Shown here: positions 23,414 to 32,368 of the stretch, piece after piece | Layout of the letters: every line of letters begins with the position of its first letter | Position numbering within the stretch: position 1 is the first letter of the stretch | Assembly (NCBI RefSeq): GCF_900021165.1 | Contig: NZ_FCOQ01000009.1 | Span: forward strand, 124,001 to 188,000 | Length of the DNA: 64,000 nucleotides | Direction: 5' to 3' | Source: Paenibacillus phocaeensis | GTDB lineage: Bacteria; Bacillota; Bacilli; Paenibacillales; Paenibacillaceae | Program-made: the position numbers and the translations under genes | The notes under the pieces: generated by a model | Told to the model about the DNA's origin: nothing | The model's input: the letters and a program-made list of their open reading frames with translations, nothing else | Database searches by the model: none

Positions 23414-23768
23414 TGATCGCGAAGTGAATTCAAAGGAGCGGACTCGGCGTCGAATCTTGAATTCAGACAGTCGCTCCGTTGCTCACGTAGGATTTACCTA
23501 CGCTCCGCTACTCACTCCCTCTCTTCATCCAACCTTCTCGGCGCTGAAAAGCCTTACTTGATCGCGAAGTGAATTCAAAGGAGCGGACTCGGCGTCGAAT
23601 CTTGAATTCAGACGGTCGCTCCGTTGCTCACGTAGGATTTACCTACGCTCCGCTACTCACTCCCTCTCTTCATCCAACCTTCTCGGCGCTGAAAAGCCTT
23701 AATTGATCGCGAAGTGAATTCAAAGGAGCGGACTCGACATCGAATCTTGAATTCAGACGGTCGCTCCG
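23414..23768 (-). repeat. Structured repeat locus B (three units, 145-bp period)
   Basis: Units begin at 23414, 23559 and 23704 (TGATCGCGAAGTGAATTC). The first two are full and almost identical; the third stops after CGCTCCG and runs into the stop codon of sco. Each full unit holds GAATTCAA/TTGAATTC, a CGTAGG/CCTACG hairpin and two copies of CGCTCCGNTNCTCAC. On the minus strand they have the same orientation as locus A on the plus strand. The gap lies between convergent genes. Confidence 0.9.
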
Positions 23769-24368
23769 CTACTCCTTCACCAGATCCACGACACCTGCGG
23801 CGATCTCGTTTGGCGTCGCCTCCGGCCGGTAGATCTCCCGCAGCCTTCCTTCACGGTCTACGAGACCGATCAAGTCCATATGCACAAAGTTCCCGTCCTC
23901 ATCCTGGTTGATGAGGATTTTGAATGAGTCCATCGCCAGATCGATCGTCTTCTGCTGATCGCCGCGCAGGAAATACCAGCCGGAATAATCCGCCTTGAAT
24001 TTATCCCCGAACGCTTTGATATTCTCCAATGTGTCGCGCTCCGGATCAAATGTGACCGACACGATGGAAGCATCCTTCCCGAACAGGCCTTTATCCTTCA
24101 AAATATCCTGCACCTGGCTTAGCCGGAAGGTCGTGATCGGGCACACATCAGGGCAATTGGCGAAGAAGAAATAAAACAGCCGGACCTTGCCGTTCGTATC
24201 CTGCAGTGTCACCGTCTTGCCGTCTACGTTCTCCATGCTAAAATCCGCAACGGGACGAATGACTGGCAGCTTGGGTTTAGCATACGTATCCCAGAGCAGA
24301 TAGCCGGCGAGAATCACACAGATCGCCAGCAAAATCCATGTCCATTTGTATTTCTTCAAAACCGCCAT
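23769..24368 (-). CDS. SCO1/SenC family copper chaperone
   Basis: A 199-residue membrane-anchored thioredoxin-fold protein that delivers copper to the CuA centre of cytochrome c oxidase. One N-terminal anchor spans about residues 10-26. The copper site is C-x-x-x-C in FFANCPDVCP (near 70-76) with the distal His in NFVHMDLIG near 164. It ends LVKE at a TAG that is part of the GAGTAGCGGAGCG block of the repeat. It lies 15 nt behind ctaB, which makes heme O, so the pair serves oxidase assembly. Confidence 0.92.
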   Translation of the reverse strand: MAVLKKYKWTWILLAICVILAGYLLWDTYAKPKLPVIRPVADFSMENVDGKTVTLQDTNGKVRLFYFFFANCPDVCPITTFRLSQVQDILKDKGLFGKDASIVSVTFDPERDTLENIKAFGDKFKADYSGWYFLRGDQQKTIDLAMDSFKILINQDEDGNFVHMDLIGLVDREGRLREIYRPEATPNEIAAGVVDLVKE

Positions 24369-24383
24369 TCCCCATCCCCCTAT

Positions 24384-25322
24384 TTACAGCCTTACCGTAT
24401 CCAAAATCATCACGATCAAGGCAATCGTTAAATAATTCACTGAAAATAAAAAGACTCGTTTCGCCCAAAGGTCGTTATCCTTGGCCCGGAATCCCTGAAG
24501 GGCCATGAGCAGCCAGGCAACCGACAGCAGGCCCCCGATGACGAGAAACCAGATGCCCGTGTAGCCGTAGGCATACATCAGGATCGGAATCGGAATCAGC
24601 AAGACGAGATACGGAATCATCTGCAGCTTCGTCCGCGGAATCCCTTTGACGACGGGCAACAGCGGGAAGCCGGCGGCTCGATATTCCTCCGTGCGGCGGA
24701 TTCCCAGCGCCCAGAAATGGGGCGGCTGCCACAGGAATAACAACGCAAACAGCATCCAGGCGCCCAGATCGATTTGGCCCGAAGCGGCCACATAACCGAT
24801 CACCGGCGGCATCGCGCCGGATATCGCGCCGATCGAGGTGCTCCAGGTCGAGCTGCGCTTGAGCCACAGCGTATAGACGACAACATAAACCAACATGCCT
24901 ATCACGCCAAACAACCCTGCCAGCGGACCGGAGAAAACAAACAAAACGGCTAACCCTAAGATGCCCAAAATCACCGCATACCACAGCACCGTCTTCGGAG
25001 ACAGCTTTCCTGTGGGAAGAGCACGGTTCTTCGTCCGGGCCATCTTCGTATCCATTTCCCGGTCGAAATAATTGTTAAAAACACAAGACGACGCCATCAC
25101 CAGCGTCGTGCCCAACAGCATGACAATCAGTTGAATATAATCAAGCTCCCAACGGGAAGCCACCCAAAACCCGGCAAACGCGGCAATCAGATTCGAGCGC
25201 AAGATGCCCGGTTTGGTCAAGGCAATGAAGTCTTTCCAAGTCGCCGTCTCTCCCGGAGGAGTAGGTCTCACGGACAACGCAGCGGATTCCGCAGAAGCCT
25301 GAACACTTAATGGTTTGTCCAC
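24384..25322 (-). CDS. ctaB: Protoheme IX farnesyltransferase (heme O synthase)
   Basis: A 312-residue polytopic UbiA-family prenyltransferase that adds a farnesyl group to heme b. The first Asp-rich motif is NNYFDREMDTKMARTKNR (near 83-100) and the second region is GIRRTEEYRAAGFPLLP (near 206). Eight to nine membrane segments are visible. The start is GTG 25322, with AGGAGG about 12 nt upstream. It is followed at once by sco. The rest of the cta oxidase operon is not in this window. Confidence 0.93.
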   Translation of the reverse strand: MDKPLSVQASAESAALSVRPTPPGETATWKDFIALTKPGILRSNLIAAFAGFWVASRWELDYIQLIVMLLGTTLVMASSCVFNNYFDREMDTKMARTKNRALPTGKLSPKTVLWYAVILGILGLAVLFVFSGPLAGLFGVIGMLVYVVVYTLWLKRSSTWSTSIGAISGAMPPVIGYVAASGQIDLGAWMLFALLFLWQPPHFWALGIRRTEEYRAAGFPLLPVVKGIPRTKLQMIPYLVLLIPIPILMYAYGYTGIWFLVIGGLLSVAWLLMALQGFRAKDNDLWAKRVFLFSVNYLTIALIVMILDTVRL

Positions 25323-25498
25323 GCGCGATTCAATCCTCCTACATTAGAAATAGGGTTAGCTTAGGTTTACCTATATCGATGATTCATGAAATTTTCAACA
25401 ATATAACCCTCTCGCTATAAACTTTATCATATCAAAACCCAGAAGTGTTTGACAATCGAAGGAATATCGCGCGTTAACTTTGACAATTTAGTGACACG

Positions 25499-25526
25499 AA
25501 AGCCGTCGGACATGTCCGGCGGCTTT
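25499..25526 (-). terminator. Hairpin ending the glycan operon
   Basis: AAAGCCGTCGGAC and GTCCGGCGGCTTT form a near-perfect stem 15 nt past the GH130 stop. The T-run is short on either strand. Confidence 0.65.
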
Positions 25527-25540
25527 GACGGGAATGCTAT

Positions 25541-26542
25541 TTATTTGTCCATACAAAGCCGGATCAGATCATCTACATGCGCCGTAGCCAAACACTCCAC
25601 CGTGTCGGCTGCGCCATAGTAGATTTTGACCTCTCCGTCCGGTTCCAGAACCATTCCGCCGGGGAAAATCACGTTATTGCGGAAGCCGCCGTCGATCTCG
25701 TACGCTGCTTCAGGCGCCATCAGCGGCTCTCTGCTCATCCCCACGATCTTGCGGGGATCTTCCAGATCCAGCAGCATGATTCCCGCCGTATAACGTTTCT
25801 TCCAGGCCGCTTCCCAACCGTTCTTCCCGCGGGAAGGATCGATATCGACCGCATGGAACGTCGTCAGCCAGCCCCTGTTCGTCTTCACCGGCGGAGCGGC
25901 CGGGCCGATCTTGTCATTGGCAAACGGGACCTGTTCAACCGCAAGCAGCAGCTCCGACCGGCCCCAATACTCCAGATCTGGCGACTGCGAGATCCAGGTG
26001 TCGAACCGGTCTACTCCGCCGCGGCCGTACACGGTAAAGGGACGCTCCAGGCGGACGTAGTTGCCACCGATTCTCTCCGGGAACAGAACCATATTGCGCA
26101 GGTCTGGCGTCGATAAGCTGAGGATGTCGAAATGCTCCAGATCGTCCGTGACGGCGATCCCGCCTCGGATGCCATGCTTCGTGTCAACGGCGAAGCACAT
26201 GTAGCAGCGGCCGTCCAACACGGTTAACCGGGGGTCGTACGCCCGAATGATCTCCCCGTCATGCAGCTTGAATACCGGCTTCGGTCCGGCTTGCCAATGG
26301 ACCCCGTCCTCGCTGTACGCGATGCCGAGATCGGTCGTATCGTGCGGTTCGATCGTCTGATCCTCCAGCGAACCGTAATCGTTGCGAAAGATCATCACGT
26401 ACTTGCCGTTGAATTTAGTGACTCCCGCATTAAATACCAGCGCCGTATCGTAAGGTACGCGGGCGGCGTCCAATATCGGATTATGCTCGTAACGCCGGAT
26501 CACCGGACTTGAAGTTAATAGTTCTGGAACTTGATGGACCAT
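25541..26542 (-). CDS. GH130-family glycoside phosphorylase/hydrolase
   Basis: A 333-residue five-bladed beta-propeller enzyme of family GH130, which cleaves beta-mannosides, usually by phosphorolysis to mannose 1-phosphate. The conserved YDPRLT motif near residue 102 contains the general acid Asp; GNYVRLERPF near 163 and later FPGGMVLEPDGEVKIYYGAAD are family blocks. Whether it uses beta-1,2- or beta-1,4-mannosides cannot be told here. The start was set at ATG 26542, with GAGGAGGAGG 5 nt before it. It is last in the operon behind the SGNH esterase; there is no signal peptide, so it acts on imported sugar. Confidence 0.88.
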   Translation of the reverse strand: MVHQVPELLTSSPVIRRYEHNPILDAARVPYDTALVFNAGVTKFNGKYVMIFRNDYGSLEDQTIEPHDTTDLGIAYSEDGVHWQAGPKPVFKLHDGEIIRAYDPRLTVLDGRCYMCFAVDTKHGIRGGIAVTDDLEHFDILSLSTPDLRNMVLFPERIGGNYVRLERPFTVYGRGGVDRFDTWISQSPDLEYWGRSELLLAVEQVPFANDKIGPAAPPVKTNRGWLTTFHAVDIDPSRGKNGWEAAWKKRYTAGIMLLDLEDPRKIVGMSREPLMAPEAAYEIDGGFRNNVIFPGGMVLEPDGEVKIYYGAADTVECLATAHVDDLIRLCMDK

Positions 26543-26555
26543 CACGTCCTCCTCC

Positions 26556-27578
26556 TCATTCTCTGTTCTCCCTTGGCTCAAGCAAACTCAACATTCGTCC
26601 CTTAAACCGCTCTCCCATCAGCCGGTACCCCTCGCCATCCGGGTGCAGCCCGTCGGACAGGTGTTCCTTGTCGGACTCCCCGAACCAGTCCAGGCCATGG
26701 CCATAATAGATCCGCTTGTCGCCGCGCCGGCGGAACATCTTCACCGTCTCTCGAATCTCCTCGCGCATCGCTGTCAACGTAAAACCTAAGGGATTTTCAT
26801 TCGTTTCCCGGTCCGTAGCGTAAATGGGCGAAATGACCAAAAGCGGCGTATCGGGATGTCGATCGCGAATCGCGGCAATCAGGCCAATCAAAGCCGGCTT
26901 GAAGGTTCGCGGGCTTAAGGATGCCGCGCCGTACACATTGATCCCCACGCAAAGCGAAATCAAGTCGGCCGGTAAACCGGCGATCATTCGACCGACGCTT
27001 GGCTCCAAATGACAGTTGCCCGAAAACCCCAAATTCGTGATTTGGAAGCCGCACTCCCGTGCAGCGATCGCCGGCCAGGTTGACGAAGGCCCCTCGGCCG
27101 CCACGCATTGGGTGATGGAGCTTCCGTAGGCGACCCACTTCGGGCGGAGATCCGGTGCGGCCAAGCAAGCAGCATCCGCTTCTACCGAAAGACGGGTTAT
27201 CGTCATCCCTACATTTTGGGGAAGATAAACCTCGACGATTTGGGGACCGCGTGGGATTCCCTGAAATCTTGCCTCCACCGCCCCTCGGGAAAGCTTCAGT
27301 CTAACCTGGAGCCTCCCCTCACACAAACAATCGAGGGTCGCATCGTCTTCCAAAGGCGTGAATCCCAAGCAAATCACCGAGGAATCGGTGTTGAAGCGGA
27401 GGCGGACTCCCGCACAGATCTCCGCCTTCGTACCAATCCCGTCGGGGGGAAACAACTCGTAATCCGCATAAGGAATCCGCCACGGCTTTATTCCCTCAGA
27501 ATTCCGTTCAAGCGACACCGCCCCGTGAAACCATTCGTCGTTCAGCGGCAGATCTTTCAACTGCAGCGGGCCCATCAT
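26556..27578 (-). CDS. SGNH/GDSL-type esterase
   Basis: A 340-residue cytosolic esterase, probably removing acetyl groups from imported oligosaccharide. The N-terminal ~145 residues form a beta domain; the C-terminal domain carries the SGNH blocks: Ser in AYGSSIT (near 153), Gly/Asn in NLGFSGNCHLEP, Asn in CVGINVYG, and Asp/His in DGLHPDGEGY near 315. The start is the ATG pair at 27578/27575 after AAGGAGAACG, overlapping the stop of the oxidoreductase gene. The open frame upstream is only the shadow of that gene. It is co-transcribed with the GH130 gene. Confidence 0.85.
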   Translation of the reverse strand: MMGPLQLKDLPLNDEWFHGAVSLERNSEGIKPWRIPYADYELFPPDGIGTKAEICAGVRLRFNTDSSVICLGFTPLEDDATLDCLCEGRLQVRLKLSRGAVEARFQGIPRGPQIVEVYLPQNVGMTITRLSVEADAACLAAPDLRPKWVAYGSSITQCVAAEGPSSTWPAIAARECGFQITNLGFSGNCHLEPSVGRMIAGLPADLISLCVGINVYGAASLSPRTFKPALIGLIAAIRDRHPDTPLLVISPIYATDRETNENPLGFTLTAMREEIRETVKMFRRRGDKRIYYGHGLDWFGESDKEHLSDGLHPDGEGYRLMGERFKGRMLSLLEPRENRE

Positions 27579-28969
27579 CGTTCTCCTTCGTTTGCAGCAG
27601 CATCTTCCCCGGAGAAGGATACCTGAAATTCCTCTCCAAGCCAAACCTCCTGCTCCAGTAAGATTTGCTGCAATTGCGGTACGGAGATCCCGCGCGAGGT
27701 TGCTCCCGTACGCGCCGCCAGCGCGGCCGCCGTGCCGGACGCCTGCCCCATCGCGAAGCAGTTCGGCATCACCCGCAAGGAGCCTTGAACCGCCCGGTCC
27801 GACGAAGCGGAACGGCCCGCTACCCACAGGTTATCGATGCCGACGGGCAACAGAATCCGGTAAGGTACGCCGTGAGACTGCCCCGGGGGCAAGTGGTTAA
27901 AGGTCATCTCACTTTTTTGATTAGCCAAATGGATGTCGATGTAATAGGCGTTGCGGGCAATGTTATCCGGGAAAGACCGCGCCGAGATGAAGTCGTCTAC
28001 CGTCAGAACGTAATCTCCCTGAATGCGCCGCGTTTCCCGGATGCCCACCTGCTCCCCGCTGGCAACCAGATGCGCCTTCTCGAACCCGGGGACATACTTG
28101 CGGAAGAACTCGACCTGGCGTTCAACCAATTTACGGCCTTCGATCGCGCCTCGCGTCAAGTCTTCGGCTTTCGTCCCGTCAATGCCAAACACATGACCGA
28201 AATTCACGCCAACCAGATAGTCGTTCACCCAGGCCAGACCGGAGATCGATTTGCGTCCCTCCGGCAAAGCGCCTTCGGCAATCGCCCGTTCCACGGTTTG
28301 GTGCAACTGGCCGGTATCCCCTGTCTCCTGTAAAAACTGTTTAAACCTCACCCGATCCACATTTGCCAGCAAATAACACATGCTCCCCGGCTGCAATTCG
28401 CCCTGCTCGCCCCCTTTCTGAAAAGGCACGCCGGCCAGTGCGGCGATGTCGCCGTCTCCGGTCGCATCGATCAAGTAACGGCAGCGGATAAAGGAACGCC
28501 CCGTTTTGTTCGCGATGACCACCCCTTCCACCCGGGTCTGATCATGGGACAGCTGAACGTCAAACACAAACGTATGATAAAGCAGCGAGACGCCGCTCTC
28601 GATCAAAGCGTCATCGTATACCCGCTTCAACACTTCCGGATCGATCGGAACCCAATCCAGCGTATGCTGGTATTCGGCGCGATAATCCGCGTTGCAGGCT
28701 TGCTTCATCCGCTCCATCAGCTTCATCCCGATGCCGCGAATAATCGGTTTCTCCTTATCGGTAAACGGGCAAAACGCCGGGACTAATGCCACCGTCCCCA
28801 TCCCGCCCAAGAATCCCCTTTGCTCGATTAGCAGTGTGTTCGCTCCGCCTTCGGCAGCGCTGATGGCAGCCGCGATCCCGGAAGCGCCCCCGCCAACCAC
28901 CAAGACGTCCACCTCGTAGGACACCGGAATCGTTTGGACCGGTAAAGTGATCTTCTTCTCGGTCATCAT
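27575..28969 (-). CDS. FAD-dependent oxidoreductase
   Basis: A protein of about 464 residues with an N-terminal FAD-binding Rossmann motif (VLVVGGGASGIAAAISAAEGG) and the GTVALVPAFCPF and YLIDATGDGDIAALAG blocks of the FAD_oxidored (PF12831-type) family. Members occur in many sugar-utilisation loci, but their substrates are largely unknown. AGAGGAGGG lies just before the ATG pair at 28969/28966. It sits between the ABC permease and the esterase, so oxidation of a sugar unit is a reasonable inference. Confidence 0.85.
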   Translation of the reverse strand: MMTEKKITLPVQTIPVSYEVDVLVVGGGASGIAAAISAAEGGANTLLIEQRGFLGGMGTVALVPAFCPFTDKEKPIIRGIGMKLMERMKQACNADYRAEYQHTLDWVPIDPEVLKRVYDDALIESGVSLLYHTFVFDVQLSHDQTRVEGVVIANKTGRSFIRCRYLIDATGDGDIAALAGVPFQKGGEQGELQPGSMCYLLANVDRVRFKQFLQETGDTGQLHQTVERAIAEGALPEGRKSISGLAWVNDYLVGVNFGHVFGIDGTKAEDLTRGAIEGRKLVERQVEFFRKYVPGFEKAHLVASGEQVGIRETRRIQGDYVLTVDDFISARSFPDNIARNAYYIDIHLANQKSEMTFNHLPPGQSHGVPYRILLPVGIDNLWVAGRSASSDRAVQGSLRVMPNCFAMGQASGTAAALAARTGATSRGISVPQLQQILLEQEVWLGEEFQVSFSGEDAAANEGER

Positions 28970-28991
28970 GACCCTCCTCTGCACAGATGAA

Positions 28992-29867
28992 TTATCCCTT
29001 AACGGAGCCTGCCGTCACTTGGATAAAGGTTTTGTTCGCTAAGATATACACAAGCAGCATCGGCAGGATCGACAGGCAAGCCCCCGCCATCATCAAATGA
29101 ATTTGCATCGCTGCGGAAGAACCGTAGCGAAGATTGGCCAGCCCGACGGTCAGCGTCTGCAGATGCGGACTTGTCATCGTGAAGACGAGCGGCAGAATGT
29201 ATTCGTTCCAGGCGTGACGGAAAGCGAATAACCCGGCCACCCCCAGCCCCGGGGTTAGCAGCGGCAAGATGATTTTGAAGAACGTACGAATAAAGCCCGA
29301 TCCGTCCACCATAGCCGCTTCATCCAGCTCGCGCGGAATCGATTTATAGAATCCTTGCAAGATAAAAAATGTACTGGAATGGGCGCTGATCAGAATGAGA
29401 ATCACGCCCCATAACGATGAATTCAGGTTCAATTTGACCATCAGGTCAAATTGAGGCCGCAATACGATCGCCCCTACGGAAATGAACATCGTTGAGGCTT
29501 GGACCCCCACGTAGAGCGCTTTGCCCGGGAAGTCCCGCCGGTCCACAACATAAGCCGCCATCGCTGCCACCAACAGCGTGCCGACCGTACTCATCACGCT
29601 TAAGAACACGCTGTTCCACGTAAACCTGGCAAAATTGGTTTGCTGCCAGGCTTCCGCATAGTTGTGGAACTGCCATTCCTTCGGCAGCAAATCCCCGCCG
29701 CTCATCATCTCGGCTCCGGTTTTCAAAGAGCCCAGAATCGTCATCAATATCGGAAACAAGGTAAGCAGGACCGTTGCCAGCAGAAACAGCCATATGATCG
29801 GGCGCACCATCCATTTTGCGGCTTGCAGGCCCGGCTTTTTTCCCGCAATCGATGTTTCATTCGTCAC
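28992..29867 (-). CDS. Carbohydrate ABC transporter permease (MalG type)
   Basis: A 291-residue membrane subunit of a CUT1 sugar importer with six membrane segments. The cytoplasmic EAA loop is ELDEAAMVDGSGFIRTFFKIILP near residue 190, which docks on the ATPase. The N-terminal half has the TLFPILMTILGSLKT stretch typical of MalG/UgpE. No ATPase gene is present in the operon, so a shared MsmX-type ATPase encoded elsewhere must be used. The gene follows its partner permease by 12 nt. Confidence 0.92.
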   Translation of the reverse strand: MTNETSIAGKKPGLQAAKWMVRPIIWLFLLATVLLTLFPILMTILGSLKTGAEMMSGGDLLPKEWQFHNYAEAWQQTNFARFTWNSVFLSVMSTVGTLLVAAMAAYVVDRRDFPGKALYVGVQASTMFISVGAIVLRPQFDLMVKLNLNSSLWGVILILISAHSSTFFILQGFYKSIPRELDEAAMVDGSGFIRTFFKIILPLLTPGLGVAGLFAFRHAWNEYILPLVFTMTSPHLQTLTVGLANLRYGSSAAMQIHLMMAGACLSILPMLLVYILANKTFIQVTAGSVKG

Positions 29868-29879
29868 TCCTCATCCCCC

Positions 29880-30776
29880 CTAGAATACCTTGTTCATCTT
29901 CTTGCTCAAGAAATAGTAACCGGCTGTAATCGCTCCGACGATGATCGCCGTGGCAAATCCGACGGCACTGCCGTATCCGAACTGCTGCGTCACCGGAGAT
30001 CCCGTCGATACCGGGAAGAGCAGCTTATACAAGTAGAGATACATTACCTCGGTCTTGCCGATCGGACCTCCCTCGGTAATGACCATGATGCTTTCATAAC
30101 CTTTAAGCGAAGCGATGATCGCCAGCATGATAATCATCTGCATGACCGGCCCCAGCATCGGGATCGTGATATGCCAGAAGCGCTGTCCGGCATGGGCTCC
30201 GTCAATCGCAGCGCTTTCGTATAAATCCTGAGGAATGCTCTGCAATCCTGCGAGAAACAAGAGCATGTAGTTGCCGACAGCCCCCCATACGGCCACGATA
30301 ATGACGGTCAACATCGCATGTTTGGGCCCCAGCCAGTCGATCGGCTGCCCGATGAGGTGGTATTTCATCAGCAGTTGATTAATCATCCCGTTGTAGGAAT
30401 TGAAAATGTTGTAAAAGACCACCGAAATTACCGCGGTACTAATGACCGTCGGCATAAAATAGATCCCGCGAAGCAGATTTCTGCCCCGCAGCTTGCCGTT
30501 GAGCAGCACCGCCAACAGCAAGGATAACGGAATCGTCAGCAACAGCTTGCCTCCGGCGAACACAAACGTGTTTCCCACCGATGCCCAGAACTGCTCGTCG
30601 CGAAATAACCTTCTGAAATTATCCAACCCGATAAACAGAGCTTCCCCGTATCCAACGTAATCGTAAAACATATAACGCAGCATCCAAATTAACGGATAGA
30701 TACCTAAAACCAAAGTCAGAATGACGCTGGGCAACAGGAACAAACTGTTCTCCCGAAGCCGCTTCAACTTGGCCAT
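29880..30776 (-). CDS. Carbohydrate ABC transporter permease (MalF/UgpA type)
   Basis: A 298-residue CUT1 permease with six membrane segments and the EAA motif LYESAAIDGAHAGQRFWHITIP near residue 195. It forms the channel with the MalG-type protein encoded next. It lies between the solute-binding lipoprotein gene and the second permease gene, and a hairpin separates it from the former, which probably lowers its level relative to the binding protein. Confidence 0.92.
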   Translation of the reverse strand: MAKLKRLRENSLFLLPSVILTLVLGIYPLIWMLRYMFYDYVGYGEALFIGLDNFRRLFRDEQFWASVGNTFVFAGGKLLLTIPLSLLLAVLLNGKLRGRNLLRGIYFMPTVISTAVISVVFYNIFNSYNGMINQLLMKYHLIGQPIDWLGPKHAMLTVIIVAVWGAVGNYMLLFLAGLQSIPQDLYESAAIDGAHAGQRFWHITIPMLGPVMQMIIMLAIIASLKGYESIMVITEGGPIGKTEVMYLYLYKLLFPVSTGSPVTQQFGYGSAVGFATAIIVGAITAGYYFLSKKMNKVF

Positions 30777-30814
30777 GTTCGGTTCCTCCCCCTTGTAGGT
30801 TTGTTTGTCCGGAG

Positions 30815-30854
30815 ACAGGAAAGGAGCTTTGTCACCCGCTCACAAAAGCTCCTG
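30815..30854 (-). terminator. Intercistronic hairpin behind the binding-protein gene
   Basis: GGAGCTTTTGT and ACAAAGCTCC pair around a 9-nt loop on the minus strand, followed by TTTCCTG. It is either a leaky terminator or an mRNA-stability hairpin, common after sugar-binding protein genes. Confidence 0.6.
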
Positions 30855-30868
30855 TCCCGGTTTAAGCC

Positions 30869-32269
30869 TTATAGTCCTTGCGGGTTGGCCGGATCAAAGG
30901 AAGGGTTAGGAGTCACTTGGACTTCTCCTTTTTCCACCGATTTCGCCAAGGCGTCATTGTAACGTTGATTTAAATCCGCGACGATTTTCTGCACATCGCC
31001 GCCGTCCAGCATGTATTTAAAGAAGGCATCCGCGTAGTTCGCCCCTTCCGGCGTCACGTTAGGCGATACCGGCCACAAGGAATCCTTCTCTCCGATGAGG
31101 AAGCCTTCCATCCCTTTTACCTCCGGGGTTTTCGCCTTCTCGGCAATGCTTGGCACAACGGAAATGCCAAATCCTTTCTCGTGATACGTGGTCAGCACGT
31201 CGTCCGCATACATGAATTGCATGAACTTCCAAGCCGCATCCTGATGCTGCGAGGTTTTGCTCATTCCCAGCCATGTGCCGGCCGATACGATCTCGGATGT
31301 CCCCTTCTGACCGTCCAGCGTTGGTGCGAGTGCGCCGGCCCAATGGATTTCCGTCGGGAATTGGTCTTGATATACGCCCGGTTCGGTAGAGAAGCTCAGA
31401 TACATCCCGATCTTGCCGGCCGCGAATTGGGCGCGAAGCGGGTCGATATCCAGCGATTCCGCACCCGGAAGGATGCTGCCATCCTCATGCATTTGCTTGA
31501 AATAATCCATGACTTGCGCGTAAGGTCCGAAGTCGAACTGGCCGGTTTTAAAATCAAAACCTAAGCCTTGGTATCCGCTAAGCGACAAGATCTCTCTTAC
31601 GGAACGATCAAACGCCTGCTTCGGATTCTTGAAGTTCAGGGCGAAGCCGTAAATTCCTTCAGATTTCCCGACCTCCGTGATCTTCTTGGCAGCATCGACC
31701 ATCTCTTGAAGCGTGGCCGGGGGATTCGCAATTCCCGCTTTGTCGAACAGATCCTGGTTGTAAACCAATCGCAGCGTCAAGCCTGTATTCGGCAGCGAAT
31801 AGATCTGGCCGTCGAACCGGTTCACCCCGTCGATGATCACCGAGGAGAACTTCGCCTTCATGTCCTCTGTCAAATAGCCGTCAATCGGCTGCAGATAGCC
31901 TTTTTTGAAGAAAGCTTCGGTATTGGCGCTTTTCAAACGCAGAATATCCGGCGCCTGATTGCTGGAGAACGCGATGTCCACGCTTTGCGTGTAGTTCTCG
32001 GACATCACGGTCAATTCCACTTGAATGTTGTCCTCGTTTGTCTCATTGAATTTGGAAACCATCTCTTTAATGTATTCCTGGTCATGGCGGTCGTCGGTCC
32101 AATACTGCAGTTTTACGGGAGATCCGGCCGTCTTGCCCTCATTTTTCGCGTTGTTCGTCGAATCCTTCGGCGCATTGGAGGCATTGGAGCCACCCCCGCC
32201 GCATGCGGCCAAGGCGAAGATCAGCAAGAGACTCATTCCGAGCAGCAGCGTTTTTCTCATCATAGACAT
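30869..32269 (-). CDS. Sugar-binding lipoprotein of ABC importer
   Basis: A 466-residue extracellular solute-binding protein family 1. The signal peptide ends in lipobox FALAAC near residue 23, then a Gly/Ser/Asn-rich linker and the binding domain (VKLQYWTDDRHDQEYIKEM). Size and position identify the substrate receptor of a CUT1 importer; oligosaccharides, perhaps mannosides in view of the GH130 gene, are the likely cargo. The GAAGGGGG site is very close to ATG 32269 and 8 nt from ATG 32263, so the true start may be two codons later. It is first in the structural operon. Confidence 0.92.
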   Translation of the reverse strand: MSMMRKTLLLGMSLLLIFALAACGGGGSNASNAPKDSTNNAKNEGKTAGSPVKLQYWTDDRHDQEYIKEMVSKFNETNEDNIQVELTVMSENYTQSVDIAFSSNQAPDILRLKSANTEAFFKKGYLQPIDGYLTEDMKAKFSSVIIDGVNRFDGQIYSLPNTGLTLRLVYNQDLFDKAGIANPPATLQEMVDAAKKITEVGKSEGIYGFALNFKNPKQAFDRSVREILSLSGYQGLGFDFKTGQFDFGPYAQVMDYFKQMHEDGSILPGAESLDIDPLRAQFAAGKIGMYLSFSTEPGVYQDQFPTEIHWAGALAPTLDGQKGTSEIVSAGTWLGMSKTSQHQDAAWKFMQFMYADDVLTTYHEKGFGISVVPSIAEKAKTPEVKGMEGFLIGEKDSLWPVSPNVTPEGANYADAFFKYMLDGGDVQKIVADLNQRYNDALAKSVEKGEVQVTPNPSFDPANPQGL

Positions 32270-32326
32270 TTCCCCCTTCTAAATTGAGACTGTTTTGTCT
32301 TCCTCTTCACTATAAAATCACGGGCA

Positions 32327-32356
32327 TGAAAAAGGAGTGGGGCGAACCCACTCTTT
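32327..32356 (-). terminator. Terminator of the YesMN-type regulator operon
   Basis: Minus-strand AGAGTGGG-TTCG-CCCCACTC followed by CTTTTTC. It separates the regulators from the binding-protein gene, which then needs its own, presumably regulated, promoter in about 60 bp. Confidence 0.85.
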
Positions 32357-32368
32357 AGGGCAGCGATT

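Noticed and set aside
27579..27827. 83-residue N-terminal extension of the SGNH esterase
   Set aside because: Lies within the FAD oxidoreductase gene in another frame; a good ribosome site precedes ATG 27578.
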